Shown piece after piece: positions 9,119-17,429 of a DNA stretch of 64,000 nucleotides. Positions within the stretch are counted from its first letter, which is position 1. Every line of letters begins with the position of its first letter. The position numbers and the translations under genes were made by a program. Under the pieces are notes generated by a model. The model saw only the letters and a program-made list of their open reading frames with translations. It had not been told where the DNA came from and did not search any database. Location: the NCBI RefSeq assembly GCF_002214605.1, contig NZ_CP015193.1:1716978-1780977 (forward strand). The letters are read 5' to 3'. Origin of the DNA: Thermococcus chitonophagus (GTDB taxonomy: Archaea > Methanobacteriota_B > Thermococci > Thermococcales > Thermococcaceae).

Positions 9119-9647
9119 ACGCAACACCGAATTCGTTGTGGAATACCTTCCACCACTCCTCAACTTCCTTTCCATGGGGTCTCTTCTCTTCGGCCGGGAA
9201 TCCTATGGCTATTATGAATGGCACCCTTAGATTCCTGGGGACATTAACTATCTCCCTAACGTACTCTTCAGCATCCCTCCCGTCGAAGGTCTTCCTGTTC
9301 ATTATCTGAATCCATACGCTCCCAAGACCCAACGCAAAAGTTGCAAGGTGTATATGCTCCGCAACTATTGAGCAATCCTCAAGCCAGACGTCACTCTTCT
9401 CTGGGTCACCAACTATCGCTATAGCCAAGGGAGCACTCGCCAATGGATTTGCTCCAGGCTTCGCTTTGCTTAACAGCTCAAGCTTCTCCCTGTCATCTAC
9501 AACGATGAAGTACCATGGCCTTCGATTGTGGGAAGAAGGAGAGAGGAAAGCTGCCTTTAAGATCAACTCAACGATTTCCCTGGGGATTTCCTTATCTCTG
9601 AACCTCCTTATGCTCCTCCTTCTCCTTAGTACTTCAAAGAACTCCAT
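9072..9647 (-). CDS. Nitroreductase-family FMN oxidoreductase
   Basis: 191 residues. The N-terminal FFEVLRRRRSIRRFRDKEIP and SPSSHNRRPWYFIVVDD are the FMN phosphate-binding segments of the nitroreductase fold; LGLGSVWIQ and IAIGFPAEEKRP complete the pattern. Such enzymes reduce nitro, quinone or flavin substrates with NAD(P)H; the physiological substrate is not predictable. Its ATG shares one base with the stop codon of the upstream peptidase (TAATG). Confidence 0.9.
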   Translation of the reverse strand: MEFFEVLRRRRSIRRFRDKEIPREIVELILKAAFLSPSSHNRRPWYFIVVDDREKLELLSKAKPGANPLASAPLAIAIVGDPEKSDVWLEDCSIVAEHIHLATFALGLGSVWIQIMNRKTFDGRDAEEYVREIVNVPRNLRVPFIIAIGFPAEEKRPHGKEVEEWWKVFHNEFGVAYGGSEEDRESPQPKG

Positions 9648-10654
9648 TACAACACCTCTAGATAAGCCTTGATTAGCTCTTTAGTTGCCAGCAGGCCCTT
9701 AACGTGGGTTCTCTCCATTCCGTGGCTCGCGTGAACTCCTGGGCCTATGAGGGCAACCCTGAAGTCCCAGCCGGCCCTTAAGGCAGCGGAACCATCTGAA
9801 CCGTAGTAAGGGAATACATCTACAACGTAGGGAATCTTTCTCTCCTCAGCTAGCTCTATCAGCTTAGTCGTCATGTCGTAATCGTAAGGGCCTGTGGAAT
9901 CTTTCGCGGCAATTGAAACAGCTGTTTCCTTTCCGTAGACCCCCTCCCCAACGACGCCCATGTCCACAACGAGGAGCTCCTCAGCAGTCCTGGGATAGCC
10001 AGCTGAGCCTCCGTGGCCGACCTCCTCGTAGGGCGAGAAGAAGAATGCCACAGGTATGTCATGGAGCTCGTCCTTTAAATCAGTGATCAGGTCGAGAATC
10101 ACGGCTACACTGGCCTTATCGTCAAGGAAGTGGGCCTTCACGAAGCCGTTGACGTACTCAAACTTCGGATCAAAGGCTATGAAGTCCCCAGGCCTTATGC
10201 CTAGCTTTTCTGTATCCTCCTTCTTCTCGACTTCAGCGTCAAGCCTTATGTACATGGTCTCCTCCTTCCTCTCCTTCTTCCCTACTTCCCTGTTTACGTG
10301 GGCGCTCGGGTTCCTCAAGAGGAGAGTTCCCCTGAACTTCTTGCCCTTCCTCGTTATTATCGTGCAATATTCTCCCTCAAAGGTTGGAAGAACTAATCCG
10401 CCAATCCTCGAGAATGCCAAATGACCGTCGGGAAGGATTTCTTTAACCATTGCACCGAGGGTGTCAACGTGGGCTATAACAACCAGCTTTGGCTCGGGAT
10501 GATTGCCAGCTATCAGTGCACCCTTCTTCGTGTAGTACGTGTTAACGCCGAGACCCTCAAGGTAGTCCTCGAGGTAGGGCATTATCTCCTTCATATAGCC
10601 GGTTGGGGACGGTATCTCGAGAATCTCCTTAAGTATCTTCACGACACTCTCCAT
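9647..10654 (-). CDS. M42-family TET aminopeptidase
   Basis: 335-residue metallo-aminopeptidase that self-assembles, in characterised Pyrococcus members, into tetrahedral dodecamers which trim peptides after the proteasome. Zinc ligands and catalytic residues are visible: VIAHVDTLG (His, Asp), HFLDDKASVAV (Asp), SPYEEVGHGGSAG (catalytic Glu-Glu), LLVVDMGVVG (Asp) and PGVHASHGMERTH (His). The neighbourhood recalls P. horikoshii around TET4, a glycine-preferring peptidase, but I cannot assign the subtype. GGTGAT precedes ATG 10654, and a CTTTAAGG TATA-like box lies upstream. Confidence 0.92.
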   Translation of the reverse strand: MESVVKILKEILEIPSPTGYMKEIMPYLEDYLEGLGVNTYYTKKGALIAGNHPEPKLVVIAHVDTLGAMVKEILPDGHLAFSRIGGLVLPTFEGEYCTIITRKGKKFRGTLLLRNPSAHVNREVGKKERKEETMYIRLDAEVEKKEDTEKLGIRPGDFIAFDPKFEYVNGFVKAHFLDDKASVAVILDLITDLKDELHDIPVAFFFSPYEEVGHGGSAGYPRTAEELLVVDMGVVGEGVYGKETAVSIAAKDSTGPYDYDMTTKLIELAEERKIPYVVDVFPYYGSDGSAALRAGWDFRVALIGPGVHASHGMERTHVKGLLATKELIKAYLEVL

Positions 10655-10713
10655 AAAATCACCAGGCTAATGTAGAACTGAACCTTAAAGTCATTTCCTC
10701 AACAGTTGGATTG

Positions 10714-10881
10714 TCATCTCACAAAGCTCTCAATATCTTCATCATTTAAAGCTCTCCTGAAGCTTTCCCTAACAGCTTCACTAACTTCATCAACGTCCTT
10801 GAGAACTTCAACAAATTCATCTAATAGCCTTTCAAACTTCCTTTTTGATTTTGCAGATACTTCCTTCTCACGGTCAGCCAT
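10714..10881 (-). CDS. Small charged helical protein, 55 residues
   Basis: Open frame from ATG 10881 to TGA 10714-10716, starting MADREKEVSAKSKRKFERLL and ending DIESFVR. It is rich in Lys, Glu, Asp and Arg with hydrophobic residues every three to four positions, so probably one long helix or helical hairpin. GGGGAT sits just before the start and a TTTAAAT box lies upstream; this is a real expression unit rather than a chance frame. Codon use matches the neighbours. Function not recognised. It sits alone between the TET peptidase and the TehA-like channel, in the same direction. Confidence 0.7.
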   Translation of the reverse strand: MADREKEVSAKSKRKFERLLDEFVEVLKDVDEVSEAVRESFRRALNDEDIESFVR

Positions 10882-10930
10882 TAAATCCCCGAATTATACC
10901 CCAGGGATTTAAAATTTAGTAAAAACAAGC

Positions 10931-11815
10931 TCACCTTCTCACCACGTGGATAACTGTCCTGCCCCCAGTGAGCAGCCATAGAACGAAGAGCATCGCATAC
11001 AGGAACACTCCAAAACCCTTTATCGTTGAACTGTTAAGGAGCGAAGCAACCTTGAGGGTTGCCGAGGTGTAGGCCCCGAGGGGGAATATGAAGGCCCACC
11101 ATGCGAGGCTGTAGGGGAGCGAGATCTTTCTAATGTAGTATAGGGTGAGCATCACCGCCATGAGGAACCACCAGATGCCGAAGCCCCAGAGGAATACGAC
11201 CAGAAAGCTTAGTTCACCCTTGACTATCGCGAGGTACGATGAGGCTCCAGCACCTATTGGACCGAGGTTTATCCATATCGAAGGGGCCAAGCCACAGGGC
11301 ATCGGCTCGTGCCTTATGAACCTCAGCATGACCATTGAGAACAGGGCCAAGTAGAGGAAAAAGCCAGAGCCCCAGGAGAAGTACAGCAGGGCCGGATCCA
11401 CCTTGTAAAAGCACGTCATTGGAATAACTATCAGGCCGACTGGCGGAATGAACCACGCCGGGCCCAAGGTTTTGGTGTCTATTTCACCCTGGGTGAACAT
11501 CACGTAGGGTATGAGGAGGGAGAAGCCTATGGTCATTGCAACTCCTATCAGCCACACTATGGCTATCGTCCCGTAGAAGTGGGAAACCACCGGGTGGTAG
11601 AGATCCCTAAGGGCATCTTCCCTGTAGAGGAGCCATCTCAGAATCCAGGGGATCAATAGGACAATGAACAGGAAAGTATTGAGATAGGCAAGCATCTTAG
11701 CTACTTTTAACAGGAGAGGATAGTCCTGGGAGAGCATCTTTGAGGTTATAGCTAATGCTCCAGTTCCCATAACGCTTGCAAACCAGCTCGGAGGGAATTC
11801 CTTGATCCACTTCAT
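10931..11815 (-). CDS. TehA/SLAC1-family membrane transporter
   Basis: 294 residues with about ten predicted membrane segments. The N-terminus FPPSWFASVMGTGALAI and the YHPVVSHFYGTIAI segment are characteristic of the voltage-dependent anion channel family (TehA, SLAC1, Mae1-type dicarboxylate transporters). It would conduct anions such as C4-dicarboxylates, sulfite or tellurite-related species; the substrate cannot be told from sequence. There is a signal-like first helix but no cleavage site. It stands alone with short flanks. Confidence 0.88.
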   Translation of the reverse strand: MKWIKEFPPSWFASVMGTGALAITSKMLSQDYPLLLKVAKMLAYLNTFLFIVLLIPWILRWLLYREDALRDLYHPVVSHFYGTIAIVWLIGVAMTIGFSLLIPYVMFTQGEIDTKTLGPAWFIPPVGLIVIPMTCFYKVDPALLYFSWGSGFFLYLALFSMVMLRFIRHEPMPCGLAPSIWINLGPIGAGASSYLAIVKGELSFLVVFLWGFGIWWFLMAVMLTLYYIRKISLPYSLAWWAFIFPLGAYTSATLKVASLLNSSTIKGFGVFLYAMLFVLWLLTGGRTVIHVVRR

Positions 11816-11862
11816 CCATCACACCTGAAGGTTGTTACATGTGAACTGTATTAAAAATGTTT

Positions 11863-12410
11863 TCACGTGTATAAATTCCTAAGGTCTAACGCAGTTGGAA
11901 CTTTCTCTTCAATTCTCTTCCTCATTACCAAGTAGTACTTTTCCCAGCCTTCAAGCCTTAACAGCTCGGACTTCTTCTTTAGATCCTTCAGGATTCTCTG
12001 TATCTCTAGCCCGCTTAAGTCCTTCTACTTCACTTCCACAAAGAGAACTTTTCTCTCCCTTTCGTTTAGGGCAACGATATCTATTTCCTCTTCCCTGTGC
12101 CACCACCTTCCAATCCTCGTAAACCTGAGCGGCAGTTCTTTGGCCTTGTTCAGCTCAATCAGGAACTCCTTGGCAACTTCCTCAAAGCGGAGTGAGAAAA
12201 CCCTCTGAAGATCATCTTCAACGTCCTCCCAAGAAATTATTCCGGCTTCAATAGCACCCCTATTCGGATAGACGATTGAGAACCATGTCAGGAGCATTGC
12301 ATCTGCTATCTTATAGAGGTCCCTCTTCTCTTTCCTGCCCACGGGGAGTTCTCTCTCCACGAAACCGAGCCTCATGAGGTTCTCAAGGTAAGGGTAAATT
12401 TTTCTGCCCT
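11863..12410 (-). pseudogene. Decayed archaeal AAA ATPase (DUF234 end only)
   Basis: On the minus strand the reading frame encodes the C-terminal half of an archaeal ATPase of the arch_ATPase/DUF234 type. The stretch RFTRIGRWWHREEEIDIVAL and FVEVK is nearly identical to the intact ATPase at 19873-21243. At 12022 a TAG replaces the tryptophan codon expected in FVEVKWKDL; in-frame similarity (KDLSGLEIQRILKDLKKKSE) then continues to a TGA at 11863-11865. The P-loop half is missing: homology stops near 12410, where the PIN remnant on the other strand begins. Clearly a pseudogene. Confidence 0.8.
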
Positions 12411-12419
12411 CGACACGAA

Positions 12420-12686
12420 CTAAAAATATTATACTCTCAAGTGAGTTCATAATAATTGAAAATGAAACTGAGGAAGATTGGGATAAGGCTTGGAAAAATC
12501 TTTGAAAAATTTGAAGACCATGATGGTATGGATCTAGTTGATTGTCTCAGCTTTGCGACAATGGAGCGTCTCAGGATAATAACGGCTTTCACCTTTGACC
12601 ATGACTTCGAAATATATAGCTTCTATAAAGCCCCTGATTCTCGAGTCCCATCAATTTTTGATTTAAAACAAAAGTTAAGGTTATAA
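12420..12686 (+). pseudogene. PIN-domain (VapC-type) toxin remnant
   Basis: The last ~75 residues resemble the C-terminal half of a PIN-domain ribonuclease: EDWDKAWK, then after one frameshift KFEDHDGMDLVDCLSFATME and ITAFTFDHDFEIYSFYKAP, containing the conserved D-x-x-D-x-L-x-F and TFDxDF acidic motifs of VapC. The N-terminal half with the first catalytic Asp is absent and a frame change lies near 12500. It adjoins a broken ATPase on the left and an intact ATPase gene on the right. No VapB antitoxin is seen. Confidence 0.65.
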
Positions 12687-12722
12687 CTTCTGGGGGAGAA
12701 GTTAACTTCTGGGGGAGAAGTT
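12685..12722 (+). promoter_or_regulatory. Tandem 19-bp palindromes before ATPase gene (putative operator)
   Basis: AACTTCTgggggAGAAGTT occurs twice head to tail with no spacer (12685-12703 and 12704-12722). Each copy is a 7-bp inverted repeat around GGGGG. An ATTTAAAAC TATA-like box at 12661-12669 puts the expected transcription start at about 12690, inside the repeats. The second GGGGGAG also serves as ribosome site for the TTG start at 12722. It could be a repressor operator or an RNA hairpin hiding the ribosome site. Confidence 0.7.
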
Positions 12723-13801
12723 TGTACTTCGACCCAAGACCAAAAACAAAGAGAGAAGATTTATTTGACAGGGAGAGGGAGCTTGAAGAGTTCATAACTG
12801 CCCTAGAGTCTAAAAGGCCCCTAACGGTTATAACGGGGATAAGAAGGTTAGGGAAAACTTCGCTTTTGCTCGTAGGCCTTAACGAAGCCAATGCCCCTTA
12901 CATTCTCATAGACATGAGGGACGTCAACCCGAGCTCGGAGTTTGACCTCTACAAAAGGATAGAAGCGGGCCTTAACAGGTTAATTAGGGAGAGAAAGGAC
13001 ATAAAAACGAAAATTAAAGAGATACTTTCCCACATATCTGGAGTCCAAATTCTTGGTTCTGGAATATATCTCTCTTGGGGGGAGAGAGGAGTAGATCTTC
13101 TAGAACTATTCGAAACCCTCGAGAGGCTCGATGTTGTAATCGCGTTCGATGAGGTACAGTACGCTAAAGGTCCAATTGGGAGAAAGCTAACCGGTCTAAT
13201 AGCACACCTCTACGATTACACCAACCTCAGAATAGTTGTCACGGGAAGCGAGGTTGGCCTCCTCTACGACTTCCTGGGCATTGAAGATCCAAACGCCCCT
13301 CTATTCGGAAGGTACTTTGAGGAGATCACCCTCTCAAGGTTCAGCGAAGAGCAGAGCAGGGAGTTCCTCAGGATAGGCTTTGAGCAGTGCAACGTTAACG
13401 TTGGCGAGGAAACTATAGAGGAGGCAGTTAGAGCATTGGACGGAATAGTTGGATGGCTTGTCCTCTTCGGAATGTCAGCTTTGAAGAACCCGGAGAGGGC
13501 CCTTGAGGCCACGTTAAAGAAGGCTACACTTTTGGCCAAGAGGGAGTTCGAGGAGTTCCTGAAGAGGCACGAATTCGCGAGAAAAAGATACATCGCGGTT
13601 ATGAGGGCTGTAGCTTTAGGAAACAAAAGGTGGAGCGAGATAAAGGAGTTCCTTGAGAGGAGGGAGAGGAAGTCCATCTCTGACAGCGTGGTGCACAGGT
13701 TATTGACGAATCTTGTCAAGGCCTCCTTCCTCGAGAAGGTCAAGGGAGAGTACAGGATAGCTGATCCAATTCTTGAAATGGTGTTTAAGCAAGGTTTTTA
13801 A
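12722..13801 (+). CDS. Archaeal AAA+ ATPase (arch_ATPase, PF01637 type)
   Basis: 359 residues. DREREL precedes Walker A at residues 39-47 (GIRRLGKTS); Walker B is VVIAFDEVQ near 140; sensor 1 is IVVTGSE; an IxxxTLSRF-type segment and a C-terminal winged helix (WSEIKEFLERRERKSISDSV) follow. These STAND-like ATPases are expanded in Thermococcales and associated with mobile or toxin loci; the function is unknown. The start is TTG 12722 with GGGGGAG five bases upstream, directly after two tandem palindromes. It is flanked on the left by remnants of a related ATPase and a PIN toxin. Confidence 0.85.
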   Translation: MYFDPRPKTKREDLFDRERELEEFITALESKRPLTVITGIRRLGKTSLLLVGLNEANAPYILIDMRDVNPSSEFDLYKRIEAGLNRLIRERKDIKTKIKEILSHISGVQILGSGIYLSWGERGVDLLELFETLERLDVVIAFDEVQYAKGPIGRKLTGLIAHLYDYTNLRIVVTGSEVGLLYDFLGIEDPNAPLFGRYFEEITLSRFSEEQSREFLRIGFEQCNVNVGEETIEEAVRALDGIVGWLVLFGMSALKNPERALEATLKKATLLAKREFEEFLKRHEFARKRYIAVMRAVALGNKRWSEIKEFLERRERKSISDSVVHRLLTNLVKASFLEKVKGEYRIADPILEMVFKQGF

Positions 13802-13811
13802 GGGGCCTCTC

Positions 13812-13818
13812 GTTTAAA
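13812..13818 (+). promoter_or_regulatory. Probable TATA box of valS
   Basis: TTTAAAG at this position, about 25 bases before a likely transcription start near 13840, leaves a leader of about 65 bases before valS. The leader ends in the ribosome site AGGTGGTG. Confidence 0.45.
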
Positions 13819-13906
13819 GGGTTTGGTGGTGTATATCGTCCACCGCTACCTTTAGCCCAAACCAACCAACTCTTCTTCCCCGGTTAGTTCTTAGTAGGTG
13901 GTGCCT

Positions 13907-16582
13907 ATGCTACCGAAGAATTATGACCCGAACGAGATAGAGCCTAAGTGGCAGAAGTACTGGCTCGAGGAGAAGATATACAAGTACAGGTTAGACGAGA
14001 ACAAGCCAAGCTACGCCATAGACACTCCCCCACCGTTCACGAGCGGAACCCTACACCTGGGACACGTGCTAAGTCACACCTGGATAGATATAATAGCCAG
14101 ATTTAAGAGGATGAGGGGCTACAACGTTCTCTTTCCGCAAGGCTTCGACAACCACGGACTCCCAACCGAGTTAAAGGTCGAAAAAGAATTCGGAATTACG
14201 AAGGATCAGCCCGAAGAGTTCCTGAAGAAGTGCGTGGAGTGGACTTGGCAGGCCATTGAAGCTATGAGAAACCAGTTCATAAGGATAGGGTACTCAGCCG
14301 ATTGGGATCTTGAGTACCACACCATGGATGACAAGTACAAGGCAACAGTCCAATACACTTTGCTCAAGTTCTACGAGAAGGGACTGCTCTACAGGGAGGA
14401 GCATCCTGTTTACTGGTGCCCCAAGTGCAGGACTTCGCTGGCTAAGGCTGAGGTAGGCTACGTTGAGGAGGAGGGCTACCTCTACTACATAAAGCTTCCC
14501 CTGGCAGATGGTTCCGGCTACATTCCGATAGCGACCACGAGGCCCGAGCTCATGCCCGCGTGTGTTGCGGTCTTCGTTCACCCGGACGACGAGAGGTACA
14601 AGCATTTAGTTGGAAAGAAGGTGAAGCTGCCAATTTACGAGAGGGAGGTTCCAATTCTAGCGGATGAGGATGTAGATCCGAACTTCGGAACCGGTGCCGT
14701 GTACAATTGTACGTACGGTGATGAGCAGGATATAGTCTGGCAAAAGCGCTACAACCTTCCCGTGATAATCGCGATAAATGAAGATGGAACCATGAACGAA
14801 AAAGCGGGACCATACGCGGGGCTTAAGGTCGAGGAGGCGAGGAAGAAAATAGCGGAAGACCTCGAGAAGATGGGTCTTCTCTACAAGAAGGAGAAGATAA
14901 AGCACAGAGTCCTCAGGCACACCGAGAGGAGCAGCTGTATGGCTCCGATTGAGCTGTTGCCCAAGAAGCAGTGGTTCATAAAGGTGAAGGACTTCACCGA
15001 TGAGATTGTGAAGGTAGCGAAGGAGATCAACTGGTATCCCGAGGACATGTTCCTGAGGCTTAAGGACTGGGCCGAGAGCATGGATTGGGACTGGGTGATA
15101 AGCAGGCAGAGGGTCTTCGGAACTCCATTCCCGTTCTGGGTGTGCAAGAACGGTCATATAGTTCCAGCTAGAGAGGAAGATTTGCCCGTAGATCCAAGGT
15201 TCGACAAGCCTCCGGTAGAGAAGTGCCCTGTCTGTGGAGCAGAACTAGAGCCCGTAACAGATGTACTTGACTGCTGGGTTGACTCGAGCATTACTCCGCT
15301 GATAATCACGAAGTGGTACGATGCGGTTAAGGGCGACGAGGAGGCGAAGAAGTGGTTCGAGCACAACTTCCCAACAGCGTTAAGGCCCCAGGGAACCGAC
15401 ATAATTAGGACGTGGGCCTTCTACACGATATACAGGACCTACAAGCTGACCGGGGAGAAGCCATGGAGGGATATAGTGATCAACGGAATGGTCGCAGGGC
15501 CGGACGGAAGGAAGATGAGCAAAAGCTACGGGAATGTAGTAGCTCCAGATGAAGTGATTCCAAAGTACGGTGCAGATGCTCTAAGGCTGTGGACTGCTTT
15601 AGCCCCTCCAGGTGAAGATCACCCCTTCAAGTGGGAAACAGTTGATTACAACTTCAGGTTCCTCCAGAAGCTCTGGAACATCTACAGGTTCGCCGAGAGG
15701 CACATAAAGGACTTTGAGTACGAGGAGTACAAGGATTTGGAGCTCGAGCCCCTCGACAGGTGGATACTCTCGAGACTGCACAGACTGATAAAGTTCGCGA
15801 CCGAAGAGCTAGAGAAGTACAGGTTCAACCTGATAACCAGGGAGCTCATGACCTTCGTATGGCACGAGGTTGCTGACGATTACATAGAGATGATAAAATA
15901 TAGGCTGTATGGAGAGGACGAGGAGAGCAAGATAAAGGCCAAGGTTGCATTGTATGAGCTGCTGTGGAACCTCCTGCTATTGCTAGCCCCGTTCGTCCCG
16001 CACATAACCGAGGAGCTCTACTACCACTTGTTCAAGGACAAGGTTGGAGCCAAGAGCATCCACTTATTAGAGTGGCCCAAGTACAGCGAGGAAAGGATAG
16101 ACGAGGAAGCGGAGAGGGTTGGTGAGCTAGCGAGGAAGATCGTTAGTGAGATGAGGAAGTACAAGAACTCCCACGGGTTGCCTTTGAACGCTAAGCTTAA
16201 GCATGTAGCAATCTACGCAACGGAGAGCTATGATCTAGTTAAGCTGATAGAGAGGGACATAGCCGGAACGATGAACATCGAGAGGCTTGAAGTCGTGAAG
16301 GGAGAGCCCCAGCTCGAGGAGAGGGTTGTAGAGATAAAGCCCAACTTCAGAAGGGTTGGGCCAAGGTACGGGAAGCTAGTTCCAAAGATCGCCCAGTACC
16401 TGGAGGAGAATGCAGACAGGATTGCCAAGGAGCTGAGGGAAAAGGGCAGGGTAGAGTTCGAGGTTGATGGGACTAGGGTAGAGTTAGACAGGGAGGATGT
16501 GGTGCTTAGGAAGGCGGTGTTCAGCGAAGGGGAGGAGGTTGAGACTGCCGTTGTAGATGATGTTGTTATCCTGTTCTTCTGA
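13907..16582 (+). CDS. valS: Valyl-tRNA synthetase
   Basis: Charges tRNA-Val. 891 residues from ATG 13907, matching other archaeal ValRS. Class I signature TSGTLHLGHVLSHTW (HIGH box) near residue 50 and GRKMSKSYGN (KMSKS box) around 540. The TTRPELMPACVAVF segment marks the connective-peptide 1 editing domain that deacylates Thr-tRNA-Val, and CPKCRT and CPVCGAE are zinc ribbons. The C-terminal anticodon-binding helices and a short basic tail follow. AGGTGGTG precedes the chosen start; the GTG three codons earlier lies inside that ribosome site. The 3' end overlaps the tail of a decayed minus-strand gene. Confidence 0.96.
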   Translation: MLPKNYDPNEIEPKWQKYWLEEKIYKYRLDENKPSYAIDTPPPFTSGTLHLGHVLSHTWIDIIARFKRMRGYNVLFPQGFDNHGLPTELKVEKEFGITKDQPEEFLKKCVEWTWQAIEAMRNQFIRIGYSADWDLEYHTMDDKYKATVQYTLLKFYEKGLLYREEHPVYWCPKCRTSLAKAEVGYVEEEGYLYYIKLPLADGSGYIPIATTRPELMPACVAVFVHPDDERYKHLVGKKVKLPIYEREVPILADEDVDPNFGTGAVYNCTYGDEQDIVWQKRYNLPVIIAINEDGTMNEKAGPYAGLKVEEARKKIAEDLEKMGLLYKKEKIKHRVLRHTERSSCMAPIELLPKKQWFIKVKDFTDEIVKVAKEINWYPEDMFLRLKDWAESMDWDWVISRQRVFGTPFPFWVCKNGHIVPAREEDLPVDPRFDKPPVEKCPVCGAELEPVTDVLDCWVDSSITPLIITKWYDAVKGDEEAKKWFEHNFPTALRPQGTDIIRTWAFYTIYRTYKLTGEKPWRDIVINGMVAGPDGRKMSKSYGNVVAPDEVIPKYGADALRLWTALAPPGEDHPFKWETVDYNFRFLQKLWNIYRFAERHIKDFEYEEYKDLELEPLDRWILSRLHRLIKFATEELEKYRFNLITRELMTFVWHEVADDYIEMIKYRLYGEDEESKIKAKVALYELLWNLLLLLAPFVPHITEELYYHLFKDKVGAKSIHLLEWPKYSEERIDEEAERVGELARKIVSEMRKYKNSHGLPLNAKLKHVAIYATESYDLVKLIERDIAGTMNIERLEVVKGEPQLEERVVEIKPNFRRVGPRYGKLVPKIAQYLEENADRIAKELREKGRVEFEVDGTRVELDREDVVLRKAVFSEGEEVETAVVDDVVILFF

Positions 16583-16993
16583 TATCCCTTTTATTTAATT
16601 CAACGATTATTCCTGGGATTAGGGCCAAACCTATGAGTGCAAGTACCTGGGCTTGAACCTCCTCAAGGTAACCTCTCAGCACAACAAAGATTACCAGTCC
16701 GAGAAGGGCCAACAAGCATTGCAAGGGCAAATGAATAAATCCACACTGAGGCGAGCAAGAGGCCCGTGGTTGGATCAGCCCCTTTCCCTAGAGATCTTTA
16801 GGCCCACCAGCGTATCCCCCAGAAGCAACATAATAGATGAAAACACCACAGATGTATAAATAAATCCCTCAGCCGAGTAGAGGGGGTACCTTGGGAGAAA
16901 AGGTAGAAAGCCATCAGTGGATTTCCCAGGACCAAGGCCGAGAGGCGTGATGATGCTACTCGTCCTCGTTATCAACATCCTTGAAACCAACAA
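16566..16993 (-). pseudogene. Decayed membrane-protein gene
   Basis: The minus strand encodes membrane-protein-like sequence in three successive frames: GFLPFLPRYPLYSAEGFIYT to GDTLVGLKISRERG (16993-16780), then ADPTTGLLLASVWIYSFALA, then LALLGLVIFVVLRGYLEEV to a TAA at 16566-16568 inside the valS tail. At least two frameshifts interrupt it. No intact start is evident. Family not recognised; hydrophobic segments suggest three or more membrane helices. Confidence 0.55.
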
Positions 16994-17026
16994 AAAGACC
17001 GGCTTAAGTTCTCGGATTTATGGTTG

Positions 17027-17429
17027 CCCCTGACGGTTTCACTAGGAACCTCTAGCCTGTCAATCCTCATGGTAGGGAGGATTGGACAGGAAATGCCACT
17101 AATAACGGAGCTTCCAGTTGTCGGCTCAAAAATAATTGCTCTAACTGTTTCAATGTTCTTTATATACTACCTGCTGGTTCAAGGGAGAACAAAGCAGACG
17201 GTTACCATAATAAAGGTGAGAGTTCGGTCGAGGAGCAGGATAGAAGTTAAGGATGGCAGTTATTCCCTTATGGGCCATCCCAGAGTCAGAATATATGAGA
17301 TTAGAAAGTGTTAAGGAGATGCATATAACAGAGGGAGGAAAGAAGATTAGGGTTCCCAAGATAGCCGAGTCCCATAACGATGGCGTTCTCACAGTGGTGC
17401 ACTCCAACTTAACTAAGAGAGTGGTTTAA
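17027..17429 (+). pseudogene. Decayed membrane-anchored protein, frameshifted
   Basis: One frame (17027-17313) reads SKIIALTVSMFFIYYLLVQG, a membrane helix, followed by a beta-rich basic segment. A +1 shift near 17310 continues into KEMHITEGGKKIRVPKIAES and HNDGVLTVVHSNLTKRVV before TAA 17427-17429. The shift breaks what looks like one coding sequence. No start codon with a ribosome site was found. It points away from the minus-strand remnant and overlaps the end of the DUF1616 gene. Function unknown. Confidence 0.5.

Noticed and set aside
13819..13863. Hairpin GGTTTGG/CCAAACC before valS as possible RNA leader element
   Set aside because: The left arm lies only a few bases after the TATA box, upstream of the expected transcription start, so the hairpin would not be in the message.
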